DNA of 64,000 nt from Achromobacter denitrificans NBRC 15125 (GTDB lineage: Bacteria; Pseudomonadota; Gammaproteobacteria; Burkholderiales; Burkholderiaceae_B): the NCBI RefSeq assembly GCF_001571365.1, contig NZ_BCTQ01000034.1, positions 1 through 64,000 of the forward strand, read 5' to 3'. The notes beneath the pieces were generated by a model. That model did not search any database and was not told the origin of the DNA. It was given only the letters and a program-made list of their open reading frames with translations. The position numbers and the translations under genes were made by a program. Positions 8,721 through 16,543 of the stretch are shown here, in pieces (position 1 is the stretch's first letter; the number at the start of each line of letters is the position of its first letter).

Positions 8721-11204
8721 TCAGAACCTGCCGCGCAGGGTCAGCGTCGCGTTGCGGGGATCGCCGTAGAAGCTGCCCCATCCCGGCGCGCCGATGGTCT
8801 GGTAATAGGTCTTGTCGAACACGTTGTTCACGTTCAACGCCGCCGACCAGTGCTTGTTGATGTCGTAGCCGATGCGCGCATTCCAGACGGCATACGGCGC
8901 TTGCGACACCCGCACCGACCGCGTTTCCGTATAGCTGCCGGTCTGGTAGTTCACCCCGCCGCCCAGCGTCCACGCGGACCACTCTCCCGGCAGCCGGTAA
9001 TCCGACCACAAGCGCAGAATGTGCTTGGGCGTGACGGTGCGGCCGAAGTTGGTGCTCAATACGTTGGTATCGTCCAGGAACTTCAAGGTGTTGAACGTAT
9101 AGCCGGCAAACAGTTGCCAGCCTGGAGCCACCTCGCCGCTGATCTCGGCATCCACGCCCTGGCTGCGGACCTTGCCGCTGGACACATAGCAGATGTCGCC
9201 CACGGTGCACGCGCCGACCAGGTCCTGCTGCGCCCAGTTCTTCTGGTCGACGCGGAACAGGGCCAGGGAGGCATTGACCCGGCCGTCGAGCAGTTCGCCC
9301 TTGATGCCCGCTTCGTAATTCTTGCCCAATATGGGGTCCAGCAGCTTGCCCGACGCGTCCAGGGCGTTCTGCGGGTCGAAGATTTCCGCGAAGCTGACGT
9401 AGGCGGACCATTGGGGGTTGAACGCGTAGATCAGGCCGCCGTAAGGCGTGACGACGCCGTTTTCCTTGTAGGGATCGGTGTACTGGTCGCCGCCGTCCCG
9501 GTAATTGCCGGTGCTCTCATACCAGCTGACGCGGGCGCCTGCGACGAGGGTCAGCGGGTCGGCCAATCGGAAGCGGCCGACGCCATAGACGCCGGTCTGC
9601 TTCATCTTGATGATGGTCGCATCGCCTCGGTAGGCATTCTCGCGCAGCCATTGGTCCGTAGGTTCGGGCACATGGTGATCAGGGTTCCAGACGTTCATGG
9701 CGCGGTTCAGGCGCGCCGTCGCGAAATCGTTCTTGCTGGTCAGCTCATTGAAGCTGGCGCCGACGCTCACCGAGTGCTTGCGGCCCAGCGCCTCGAAGGC
9801 GCCATCCACGTCCAGGTTGAGCGCCTTGTTGTGCGTCGAGAAATCGAAGATGCCGGCATACATCGTCGGCCCGAGCCCCGTGGCCGGATTGACCGCGCCT
9901 TCGGTGAAGGCGTACTTCGAATCGTTGGACTCCTGCGTCGAGGTGGCGGTGAGCTTCGTCGACCAATCCTGGTTGAAGCGATGCGCCAGTTCGGCGAACA
10001 CCGTCGTCTGCTTGCCGTTCCACCGGTTCCAGTCCTGCGCCAGCGAGGTCGAGCGCTTCAGCCCGATGTCGTCGCCGTTGACGTAGTGGGGCAGGCCGTG
10101 GAAGAACGGCGTCGAGCGCAATTCCTCGTAGCTCACGCCGCCGGTCAGGGTGGTGGCGGGGCTGAAATCGTAGCTGAGCACGCCGTACAGCACGCCGTTG
10201 CGGCTCTTGGCGACGTCGTAGAAATAGTCGCGGTCGTTGTAGCTGGCCACGGCGCGGCCCCGCAAGGATCCGGATTCGTTCAACAGCCCGCTGGCGTCGA
10301 TGTCGGCCCGATAGTTGTTCCACGAGCCGCCGCTGGCCATCAGCTGCACCTGGTTTTCGGCGAGCGGGCGCTTGCGCACCAGGTTGACCGCCGCGCTGGG
10401 CGAGCCTGCGCCTTGCAGCAGCCCGGTCGCGCCGCGGATGATCTCCACGCGGTCCAGGATCACGGTGCTGCTGGTGAAGCTGTTGGCCTGCGGATAGTAG
10501 AACGCGCGGTTGACGCCGTCGAACTGATAGCTGTCGACCCGGAAGCCCCGCGAGAACACGTAGTTGCCGCCCATGGGGCTCTTGTAGAGCGTCATGCCGG
10601 TGCTGTTGGCCAGCACGTCGTCCAGCGTGTTGGCATTCTGGTCGTCCATGCGCTGGCGCGTCACCACCGTGACCGACTGCGGGATTTCCTTCAGGCTCTG
10701 CTGGCCCTTGCCGATGGTCACGAACCCGCTGGTATAGCTGCCGCTGCCTTCGGTGACGGCGCTTTCGGGCGCGCCCGTGACCGTCACCGGCGCCAGCGTC
10801 GACACGCCCGGCGCTTCCTGCGGGGCGCGGCGCAGGTGGTAGCCCTCGCCATTGGCGTTGGCCACCGCCTGCAGGCCCGTGCCCGCCAGCAGCAAGGCCA
10901 GCCCTTGCTCGGCCGTATAGCGGCCCGACAGCCCCTGCGTCATCACGCCGCGCGTCAAGGCCGGCGACGCCGCCACCGTCACCCTGGCCGAGACGCCGAA
11001 CTGGCCGAGCGCCTCGTCGAGCGTGGTGGGCGCGATGGCGAACGCGATGCCGCCCGCGGCGGCGGGCTGGGCCCATGACGCCGCGGGCGCGGCCAGCGCC
11101 GGCAAGGCGGCCAGGGCGAGGTGAACGGCGAGGCGCAGGCGCGTCGGCCGCGCCCGTCGCGTCGGGAATGCGGCAAGAGTAGGGAAGGACTGGCGTGGTG
11201 CCAT
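8721..11204 (-). CDS. TonB-dependent siderophore receptor with signalling domain (cassette A)
   Basis: An 827-residue outer-membrane ferric-siderophore transporter of the FecA/FpvA type. In order it has a long signal peptide (about residues 1-45), an STN signalling domain (about 50-120, including LDEALGQFGVSARV and LSGRYTAEQGLALLLAGTG), a plug domain (about 155-270, with QSVTVVTRQRMDDQ and EIIRGATGLLQGAGSPSAAV), and a 22-strand barrel. The barrel closes with NVNNVFDKTYYQTIG and the terminal residues LTLRGRF, ending in the Phe expected for barrel insertion. The STN domain implies that ligand loading signals through the adjacent FecR to the sigma factor. The ligand is unknown. Confidence 0.95.
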   Translation of the reverse strand: MAPRQSFPTLAAFPTRRARPTRLRLAVHLALAALPALAAPAASWAQPAAAGGIAFAIAPTTLDEALGQFGVSARVTVAASPALTRGVMTQGLSGRYTAEQGLALLLAGTGLQAVANANGEGYHLRRAPQEAPGVSTLAPVTVTGAPESAVTEGSGSYTSGFVTIGKGQQSLKEIPQSVTVVTRQRMDDQNANTLDDVLANSTGMTLYKSPMGGNYVFSRGFRVDSYQFDGVNRAFYYPQANSFTSSTVILDRVEIIRGATGLLQGAGSPSAAVNLVRKRPLAENQVQLMASGGSWNNYRADIDASGLLNESGSLRGRAVASYNDRDYFYDVAKSRNGVLYGVLSYDFSPATTLTGGVSYEELRSTPFFHGLPHYVNGDDIGLKRSTSLAQDWNRWNGKQTTVFAELAHRFNQDWSTKLTATSTQESNDSKYAFTEGAVNPATGLGPTMYAGIFDFSTHNKALNLDVDGAFEALGRKHSVSVGASFNELTSKNDFATARLNRAMNVWNPDHHVPEPTDQWLRENAYRGDATIIKMKQTGVYGVGRFRLADPLTLVAGARVSWYESTGNYRDGGDQYTDPYKENGVVTPYGGLIYAFNPQWSAYVSFAEIFDPQNALDASGKLLDPILGKNYEAGIKGELLDGRVNASLALFRVDQKNWAQQDLVGACTVGDICYVSSGKVRSQGVDAEISGEVAPGWQLFAGYTFNTLKFLDDTNVLSTNFGRTVTPKHILRLWSDYRLPGEWSAWTLGGGVNYQTGSYTETRSVRVSQAPYAVWNARIGYDINKHWSAALNVNNVFDKTYYQTIGAPGWGSFYGDPRNATLTLRGRF

Positions 11205-11362
11205 GACTGGGTTTCCTGGTTCGTCGATTGGATGAGCAGGCCTCGGGCGCCTCGGGGTCTGTCTCTATGTCTAACGAACCAGAATCGATAATCTTCGCGG
11301 CCGTTACAAATTGGGCCGCGAGCCGCCGGGGCGGCGCGGTCCGCATAGGCGCCGCGGCGCCC

Positions 11363-12346
11363 TCAGGCCGCGCCGACGCTGACCCAGTAGCGCGTGCGAT
11401 ACCGCAGCGTCAGGTGCAGGACGTTGGCAAGCACGTCCAGCGTTTTGTCGGTGTCGTCGATGCGGAAGGCGCCGGTCACCTCGCGAGCGGCCACCGCCGG
11501 ATCGCAGCGCAGGATGCCGGCGCGGTACCGGCCCAGCTCGGCGAGGAAGCGATCCAGCCGCATGCGGTTGGCCACCAGCATGCCCTCCGTCCAGGCGGGA
11601 CCCTTGCCGTCCACGAGGGTTGCGGGCGAGAGCGAGCGGTCGTCGAATTCGGCCTGCTCGCCGGCATGCACCACCCGCGCCGCCTGCGCGCGGGCGGCGG
11701 GCTCGGCGCGCACGGCGCCTTCGAACACGGTGAGGCGCGTGGCGCCGTTGCCGTCCTCCAGCCGTCGCACCACGAAGCGGGTGCCCAGCGGCGTCAAGAG
11801 GCCGTTTGGCGTCTTTACGCTGAACGGGCGTCCGGCCGCATCGGCCGCCGTGGCGATCAGGATCTCCCCGTTGCGCAGGTCGATGCGGCGCTGCCCGGCG
11901 TCGTAGCGCAGCGCCACCACCGTATCGGTATTCATCGTCAGCACGGTGCCGTCGGGTAGCGTCACGGTCTGCTGCTCGCCGGTTGCCGTGCGGTAAGTGG
12001 CGGCCCCGTCGAACAATCCCTGGTGAGCGCCCAGCCAGCCCAGCGTGCCCAGGCCGATGCCGCCCGCCGCCCATTTGAGCGCGCTGCGGCGCGAGCGCTG
12101 CTCGCAATACCGCAGGATGGTCTGGCCCGCCGTCGCGCCGGACACCGGCCCGCCCGCGGCGCAATGCAGATCCCGGCTGATGCCCTGCAGGCGTTGCCAG
12201 GCGAGTTCGTGGCGCGCGTCGGCCAGGCGCCAGCGGGTACAGGCGGCCTCGGTGGCCGCGTCGGGCGCATCCCCGGTGCGCATCATCCACTCCGCCGCCT
12301 GCTCGATGATGTCGGGATGCAGCCGTTCGGTGCGTGCCGCACTCAT
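11363..12346 (-). CDS. FecR family anti-sigma/sigma regulator (cassette A)
   Basis: A 327-residue inner-membrane signal transducer. It has a cytoplasmic N-terminal segment with Trp-rich FecR_N features (AAEWMMRTGDAPDAATEAACTRWR-type region, here near residues 15-45), one membrane segment near 90-110, and a periplasmic FecR domain (LPDGTVLTMNTDTVVALRY, GEILIATA, GTRFVVRR). The C-terminal STN-interacting region follows. The start is fixed by a four-base ATGA overlap with the sigma-factor stop at 12343-12346, so an open frame extending 21 bases further upstream is not used. It receives the signal from the receptor at 8721-11204 and controls the sigma factor. Confidence 0.92.
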   Translation of the reverse strand: MSAARTERLHPDIIEQAAEWMMRTGDAPDAATEAACTRWRLADARHELAWQRLQGISRDLHCAAGGPVSGATAGQTILRYCEQRSRRSALKWAAGGIGLGTLGWLGAHQGLFDGAATYRTATGEQQTVTLPDGTVLTMNTDTVVALRYDAGQRRIDLRNGEILIATAADAAGRPFSVKTPNGLLTPLGTRFVVRRLEDGNGATRLTVFEGAVRAEPAARAQAARVVHAGEQAEFDDRSLSPATLVDGKGPAWTEGMLVANRMRLDRFLAELGRYRAGILRCDPAVAAREVTGAFRIDDTDKTLDVLANVLHLTLRYRTRYWVSVGAA

Positions 12347-12870
12347 GCGTACAGCACCGCGTAGCACTGCTGCCAGGCCTTGACCATGTCGCGTTGCACG
12401 GCCTGCACCGAAATGCCCAGCGCCTGCGCCACCTCCTGGTAGGGCAGCCCTTCCACCTGCGCCAGCACGAACACCCGGCGCACGCGCGGCGGCAGCTGTT
12501 CCATCATGCGGCAGATCGCGTCCAGCGCCTCCACCACCAGCGCATGCGTCTCGGGCCCGGGCTCGACGTCCTCGCTGCGCGCGGCCAGCGTTTCCAGGTA
12601 CGCCTGCTCGATGGCCCGGCGGCGTGACTGATCGATCAACAGGCGCTTGGCGACCGTGGTCAGGAAGCCGCGCGGCTCGGCAAAGGCCGCGAGCGACTCG
12701 CTGCGCATGACGCGCTCGAAGGTGTCGTGCGCCAGATCGGCGGCATTATCGGCGTTGCCGTTGAGCCGGCGGCGCAACATCTGCACGAGCCAGCCGTGAT
12801 GCTCTCGGTACAGGCTGACAAATTCGTCGGAGGACGCATAGTTGACAGGGGGCACGGGGGTCTTCTGCAC
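12343..12870 (-). CDS. ECF RNA polymerase sigma factor, FecI-like (cassette A)
   Basis: A 175-residue extracytoplasmic-function sigma factor. Region 2 spans about residues 18-85 (LVQMLRRRLNGNADNAADLAHDTFERV). Region 4 spans about 120-170 (LPPRVRRVFVLAQVEGLPYQEVAQALGIS, then the recognition helix). It is translationally coupled to the downstream fecR-like gene. A Fur-like box lies directly upstream, so iron starvation should induce the sigma factor, which then transcribes the receptor gene when FecR is activated. Confidence 0.93.
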   Translation of the reverse strand: MQKTPVPPVNYASSDEFVSLYREHHGWLVQMLRRRLNGNADNAADLAHDTFERVMRSESLAAFAEPRGFLTTVAKRLLIDQSRRRAIEQAYLETLAARSEDVEPGPETHALVVEALDAICRMMEQLPPRVRRVFVLAQVEGLPYQEVAQALGISVQAVQRDMVKAWQQCYAVLYA

Positions 12871-12874
12871 AAAC

Positions 12875-12893
12875 GCTAATGGGAATGATTTCT
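12875..12893. promoter_or_regulatory. Candidate Fur box upstream of cassette A sigma factor
   Basis: A 19-base stretch matching 12 of 19 positions of the classical Fur consensus GATAATGATAATCATTATC; the core reads TAATGGGAATGATT. It lies five bases before the sigma-factor start codon, overlapping where its promoter should be. The call rests on my own alignment by eye. Confidence 0.55.
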
Positions 12894-12949
12894 AATTGTA
12901 GATGATCATGGCCCCCACCGCCCATGCCCACTGTTGTTTTCGCAACGGG

Positions 12950-12966
12950 GCGGGCGACAAGCCCGC
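12950..12966. repeat. Short GC hairpin in the sigma/MFS gap
   Basis: GCGGGC at 12950-12955 pairs with GCCCGC at 12961-12966 around GACAA. It lies in the gap between the cassette A promoter region and the terminator of the DHA2 exporter. Its role is unknown. Confidence 0.4.
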
Positions 12967-12990
12967 TCCCGGCTCGGGCCTGTTAACACT

Positions 12991-13013
12991 AAAAGGGGCC
13001 TCGCACAGGCCCT
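12991..13013 (-). terminator. Intrinsic terminator of the DHA2 exporter gene
   Basis: Read on the minus strand, a stem of GGGCC/GGCCC with a seven-base loop (TGTGCGA) is followed by TTTT. It starts 12 bases after the exporter stop codon. A closely similar 27-base stretch recurs at 24932-24958, where the stem is weaker. Confidence 0.7.
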
Positions 13014-13024
13014 AGTCCGCGGTG

Positions 13025-14470
13025 TCAGGCTTCGCCCGCGGCGTCTCGCCCGACCGGCACCTCGCGATTCCGGGTGCGCAGGAACACCGCGCTCAGCAAG
13101 GCCGCCAAGGCGGCGATCGCCGCCCCGGCCAGGAACGTCACTTGATAGCCGCCATTGAGCGCCTGGACCGGGCTCGCGCCCGCCGCCGTCAGCCCCGCGC
13201 TGCGCATCGCCGCCAGGCTGGCCAGCACCGCCAGTCCGAGCGAGCCGCCCATCATGAAGGCCGTGTTCACCACGCCCGAGGCCAGGCCCGACTGGCTGGG
13301 CTCCACGTCGCTCATCGCCGCGAGCAGCATGGGGTTGAAGGCCACGCCCGCGCCCAGCCCCAGCAACAGCATGCCGGGCAGCACGTCCGCGGCGAAGGCG
13401 CCGTCCACCGGCGCCCGCGCGAACAGCGCCAGCCCCAGCGCCGCCATCGCCAGGCCGACCGCCAGCGGCGCGCGGATGCCGAAGCGCATCACCAGCTTGG
13501 CCGACAGCCCCAGTGAGAACGCCGCCATGATGAGGTTGGCGGGCAGGAAAGCCAGGCCGACCTCCATGGGGCTGTAGCCCAGCACCAGCTGCATGTACAG
13601 CGCCGACACGAAGAACCACGCGAACATGGCCGCGGCCCACAGCACGCCGACCACGTTCGCGGTGGCCACGTTGCGCAGCCGGAACAGCGACAGCGGCATC
13701 AGCGGGGCGGCCACCCGCGCCTCGATGGCCAGGAACAGCGCCATCAGCGCGGCGGCCGTGCCCAGCAGGACCAGCGATTGAACGGAAGTCCAGCCCGCCT
13801 CGTTGCCGTTGACCACGGCATACACCGCCAGCATGAGCGACGCCGTGACCGAGAGGGCGCCGGCCACGTCCAGCGGCGTATCGCCGGCGGCGGGCGCGGC
13901 GGGCGGGATCAGGCGCAGGCACAGGGCGTAGACGAGCAGGCCGATGGGCAGGTTCACCAGGAAGATCCAGTGCCACGACAGCGCGCTGGTCAGCAGGCCG
14001 CCCAGCAGCACGCCGATGCTGCCGCCGCCCGCGCACACGAAGCCGTACACGCCCATGGCGCGCGCCCGCTCGCCGGTCTCGGTGAAGAGATTCATGATGA
14101 GCGACAGCGACACCGCCGACACCACCGCGCCGCCCAGTCCCTGGGCCGCGCGCGCGCCGATCAGCAGGGCCTGGCTCTGGGCCAGCCCGCAGGCGAGCGA
14201 GGCGATCGTGAAGAGCGTCAGCCCCGCCAGGAACATGCGGCGATGGCCGAACAGGTCGCCCAGCCGCCCGCCCAGCAGCAGGAAGCCGCCGAAGGTCAGC
14301 ATATAGGCGTTGACGACCCACACCAGCGAGGTCTCGGTGAAATGCAGATCCTGGCGGATCGAGGGAAGGGCGACGTTCACGATCGTGGTGTCGAGCACGA
14401 TCATCAGCACGCCCAGGCAGAGCACCAGCAGCGCCCACCATCGTTGCTTGCCGTGGATTCCATGCGTCAT
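13025..14470 (-). CDS. MFS drug exporter, DHA2 family (EmrB/QacA type)
   Basis: A 481-residue inner-membrane proton-coupled exporter with about 14 hydrophobic segments. Family motifs are clear: motif D1 LDTTIVNVALPSI in TM1, the loop GGRLGDLFGHRRMF between TM2 and TM3, and a motif C-like segment in TM5 (GVYGFVCAGGGSIGVLLGGLL). No EmrA-type membrane fusion gene is adjacent. The next gene on the same strand, a VOC protein, lies 34 bases upstream, so co-transcription is likely. Substrate specificity is unknown. Confidence 0.9.
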   Translation of the reverse strand: MTHGIHGKQRWWALLVLCLGVLMIVLDTTIVNVALPSIRQDLHFTETSLVWVVNAYMLTFGGFLLLGGRLGDLFGHRRMFLAGLTLFTIASLACGLAQSQALLIGARAAQGLGGAVVSAVSLSLIMNLFTETGERARAMGVYGFVCAGGGSIGVLLGGLLTSALSWHWIFLVNLPIGLLVYALCLRLIPPAAPAAGDTPLDVAGALSVTASLMLAVYAVVNGNEAGWTSVQSLVLLGTAAALMALFLAIEARVAAPLMPLSLFRLRNVATANVVGVLWAAAMFAWFFVSALYMQLVLGYSPMEVGLAFLPANLIMAAFSLGLSAKLVMRFGIRAPLAVGLAMAALGLALFARAPVDGAFAADVLPGMLLLGLGAGVAFNPMLLAAMSDVEPSQSGLASGVVNTAFMMGGSLGLAVLASLAAMRSAGLTAAGASPVQALNGGYQVTFLAGAAIAALAALLSAVFLRTRNREVPVGRDAAGEA

Positions 14471-14504
14471 CGGATAAGGGTTCCTTGGAGTGTAGGGGCC
14501 GGGA

Positions 14505-14933
14505 TCACTGCGACAGGCGTCCGCCGCTGACCATCCAGCGGGTGCCGTATCGGTCGATCAGCGCGCCATAGGCTTCGGCCCAGAAGGTTTTCTGCAGCGG
14601 CATGGTAATGCTGCCGCCGTCGGCCAGCATGTCGAAGACGCGCTGCGCGTCCGACACGGTGGGATAGGCGAGCGAGAGCGCCACGCCCTGCTTGCCGGGG
14701 TAGGGATGGCCGGCGGTGGCGTCGCTGCCCATCAGCATCTGCTCGTCCAGCCCCAGGCGCGCGTGCATGATGCGCCCGGACTCCTCGGCGGACAGGGCGG
14801 GCATGGCGGCGTCGGGCGGGGCGTCCGCATAGCGGACCAGCGCCTCCAGCCGCCCGCCCAGCACGCGTTCGTAGAAGCGCATGGCCTCGGCGCAGTTGCC
14901 GTCAAAGCTGAGATAGGCGGATAGTTGGGGCAT
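14505..14933 (-). CDS. VOC superfamily protein, PhnB-like (3-demethylubiquinone-9 3-methyltransferase fold)
   Basis: A 142-residue small cytoplasmic protein with paired beta-alpha-beta-beta-beta modules. PhnB hallmarks are AYLSFDGNCAEAMRFYERVLGG at the N-terminus (given here in part), the segment GRIMHARLGLDEQMLMGSD, and the C-terminal WAEAYGALIDRYGTRWMVS. Although such proteins are often labelled methyltransferases, they are better regarded as glyoxalase-fold proteins of uncertain activity. The ATG at 14933 matches the conserved start; longer readings upstream are rejected. It probably shares a transcript with the downstream exporter. Confidence 0.85.
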   Translation of the reverse strand: MPQLSAYLSFDGNCAEAMRFYERVLGGRLEALVRYADAPPDAAMPALSAEESGRIMHARLGLDEQMLMGSDATAGHPYPGKQGVALSLAYPTVSDAQRVFDMLADGGSITMPLQKTFWAEAYGALIDRYGTRWMVSGGRLSQ

Positions 14934-15027
14934 GATGTCTCCGGAAAAGTTTGGCGCAAGCGGCGCCAGGACGGCCGCCGCCGCTCTATGATGGAAGCCC
15001 GACCCAAGATACCGAAGGAGCCCGGCC

Positions 15028-15372
15028 ATGCACAAAGGAAGTTGCCACTGCGGACGAATCGCATTCGAAGTCGACGGCGATGTGTCCCAGGTCCTGGAAT
15101 GCAATTGCTCGCATTGCAGCCGCAAGGGCTACCTGCTGTGGTTCGTGCCGCGCGCGAACCTGCGCATCACCTCGTCCACGGACAGCCTGTCGACCTACAA
15201 ATTCAACAAGCACGTGATCGCGCATCACTTCTGCGCCCACTGCGGCTGCGCGCCGTTCGGCTTCGGCGCCAGCCCCACGGGCGAAGAGACGGCGGCGGTG
15301 AACGCCCGCTGCCTGGAAACGGTGGACCTGAACGCGCTGACCCGGATTCCCTACGACGGGCGCAGCGCCTAG
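15028..15372 (+). CDS. GFA/CENP-V family zinc protein
   Basis: A 114-residue protein of the glutathione-dependent formaldehyde-activating enzyme-like family. It shows the zinc-binding cysteines CHCG near residue 7 and CNCSHC near residue 28, plus CAHCGCAPFGFG near residue 73. True formaldehyde-activating function is not established for most small members, so only the fold and metal binding are supported. An AAGGAG ribosome site at about 15013-15018 precedes the ATG. It is divergent from the VOC/exporter pair. Confidence 0.87.
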   Translation: MHKGSCHCGRIAFEVDGDVSQVLECNCSHCSRKGYLLWFVPRANLRITSSTDSLSTYKFNKHVIAHHFCAHCGCAPFGFGASPTGEETAAVNARCLETVDLNALTRIPYDGRSA

Positions 15373-15429
15373 GACCTGTCGGCGCCTAGCGCTATTCTCG
15401 CATCCGGGCGCCGTCCGGGAAACCTCTTA

Positions 15430-15459
15430 TTGTTCGGGGCGCCGTCGCATCCCTATTAT
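15430..15459 (+). promoter_or_regulatory. Candidate promoter of the amide/nitrile operon
   Basis: TTGTTC at 15430-15435 and TATTAT at 15454-15459 are separated by 18 bases. This would start transcription near 15466, giving a leader of about 158 bases that contains all the hairpins described for the antitermination region. Confidence 0.45.
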
Positions 15460-15465
15460 TTGTGC

Positions 15466-15597
15466 TCGATCAGCATTGATCCCGGCGCGGCGCGTTCCGC
15501 GCCCCTGCCGCACCCCGCAGCAATGATTGCTGCCTGAACATTCCGTCTGGCTATAACAGCCCCCGACTTGCACGCACTGCGTGGTCGGGGGCTTTTT
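15466..15597 (+). promoter_or_regulatory. Antitermination leader with hairpins and intrinsic terminator
   Basis: Four structures are visible in series. Hairpin A is GATCA/TGATC at 15468-15481. Hairpin B is GGCGCGG/CCGCGCC at 15484-15503 with a six-base loop. Hairpin C is GCAGCAA/TTGCTGC at 15517-15533. Last comes a strong intrinsic terminator, AGCCCCCGAC (15558-15567) with GTCGGGGGCT (15584-15593), followed by five T. It ends 27 bases before the nitrilase ATG, so it must be overcome for expression. The operon encodes an AmiR-type ANTAR protein, a family known to bind paired hexaloop hairpins and prevent termination. Which hairpins form the ANTAR site is not certain: only B has a clean six-base loop, and that loop lacks the first-position A expected of the known consensus. 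Confidence 0.72.
15558..15597 (+). terminator. Intrinsic terminator preceding the nitrilase gene
   Basis: A 10-bp perfect GC-rich stem (15558-15567 with 15584-15593) is extended internally by CACGC/GCGTG (15571-15575 with 15579-15583) and followed by TTTTT at 15593-15597. It lies upstream of, not after, a plus-strand gene, which marks it as a regulated attenuator. Confidence 0.85.
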
Positions 15598-15623
15598 CGT
15601 TTGTTTTCCGAAAAGGAGATCGC

Positions 15624-16508
15624 ATGCAACCCTTGGATCCGCAGCCTGTGCCCACGACTTGCGTGGCCAGCGTGCAGATGGCCCCGGCGATAGGCGAAGT
15701 CGCCGCCAACGTGGCGCGTTCCATCGAACTGGCGGAAGAAGCCGCCGGGCAGGGCGCGCGCCTGGTGGTGCTGCCCGAGCTGGCCAACACCGGCTACATG
15801 TTCGCCAGCCGCGAGGAAGCGTACGCGCTGGCCGAGCCCGTGCCGGAGGGGCCGTCCTCGCGCGCCTGGATCGCGCTGGCCGAGCGCCTGGGCATTTATC
15901 TGGTGGCGGGCATCGCGGAACGCTGCGGGGACCGCCTCTACAACTCGGCGCTGATCGCCGGCCCGCAAGGCTATATCGGCACCTACCGCAAGCTGCACCT
16001 GTGGGGCGACGAGAACCTGTATTTCGAGGCGGGCGACCTGGGGCTGCCGGTCTTCCATACCGAGCTGGGCCGGCTGGGCGTGGCGATCTGCTACGACGGC
16101 TGGTTTCCCGAGGTCTACCGTCTGCTCGCGCTGGGCGGCGCGGACCTGGTCGCGGTGCCCACGAACTGGGTGCCCATGCCGGGCCAGACGGCCGACGGCC
16201 CCGCCATGGCGCACGCGCTGACGATCGCGGGCGCGCACAGCAACGGCCTGACGGTGGTGTGCGCCGACCGGGTCGGCGTGGAGCGCGGGCAGCCCTTCGT
16301 CGGGCGCAGCCTGATCGTGGGTTCGCAGGGCTGGACCGCGGCCGGGCCGGCCAGCGCCGACCGGGAGGAGGTCCTGGTCGCCGAGGTCGACCTGAAGGCC
16401 GCGCGCCGCGGGCGGCAGTTGAATGCATTCAATCACGTGCTGCGCGACCGGCGCTGCGATGTCTACGACGAGCGGCTGGGCGCGGCGGATGCGCCGGCGC
16501 AGCGTTGA
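15624..16508 (+). CDS. Carbon-nitrogen hydrolase (nitrilase superfamily amidase/nitrilase)
   Basis: A 294-residue cytoplasmic hydrolase of an amide or nitrile, releasing ammonia. The catalytic triad is Glu52 (LPELANTGYMF), Lys123 (YRKLHLWGDE) and Cys156 (AICYDGWFPE). The length is that of the smaller nitrilase-superfamily branches and is shorter than the classical aliphatic amidase AmiE (about 346 residues). An AAAGGAG ribosome site at 15611-15618 supports the start. It is the first gene of an operon with a branched-chain-type ABC transporter and AmiC/AmiR regulators, so it probably acts on the imported compound that AmiC senses. The exact substrate is unknown. Confidence 0.9.
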   Translation: MQPLDPQPVPTTCVASVQMAPAIGEVAANVARSIELAEEAAGQGARLVVLPELANTGYMFASREEAYALAEPVPEGPSSRAWIALAERLGIYLVAGIAERCGDRLYNSALIAGPQGYIGTYRKLHLWGDENLYFEAGDLGLPVFHTELGRLGVAICYDGWFPEVYRLLALGGADLVAVPTNWVPMPGQTADGPAMAHALTIAGAHSNGLTVVCADRVGVERGQPFVGRSLIVGSQGWTAAGPASADREEVLVAEVDLKAARRGRQLNAFNHVLRDRRCDVYDERLGAADAPAQR

Positions 16509-16543
16509 ATAACGGCGGATAGCCGACCCCCAAGGAGAAAACC

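Noticed and set aside
8850..11078. 742-codon open frame antisense to the cassette A receptor
   Set aside because: No recognisable domain; the opposite strand encodes a complete TonB receptor.
15624..16508. Calling the nitrilase AmiE
   Set aside because: It is about 50 residues shorter than AmiE and its active-site context (CYDGW) differs, so only the superfamily is supported.
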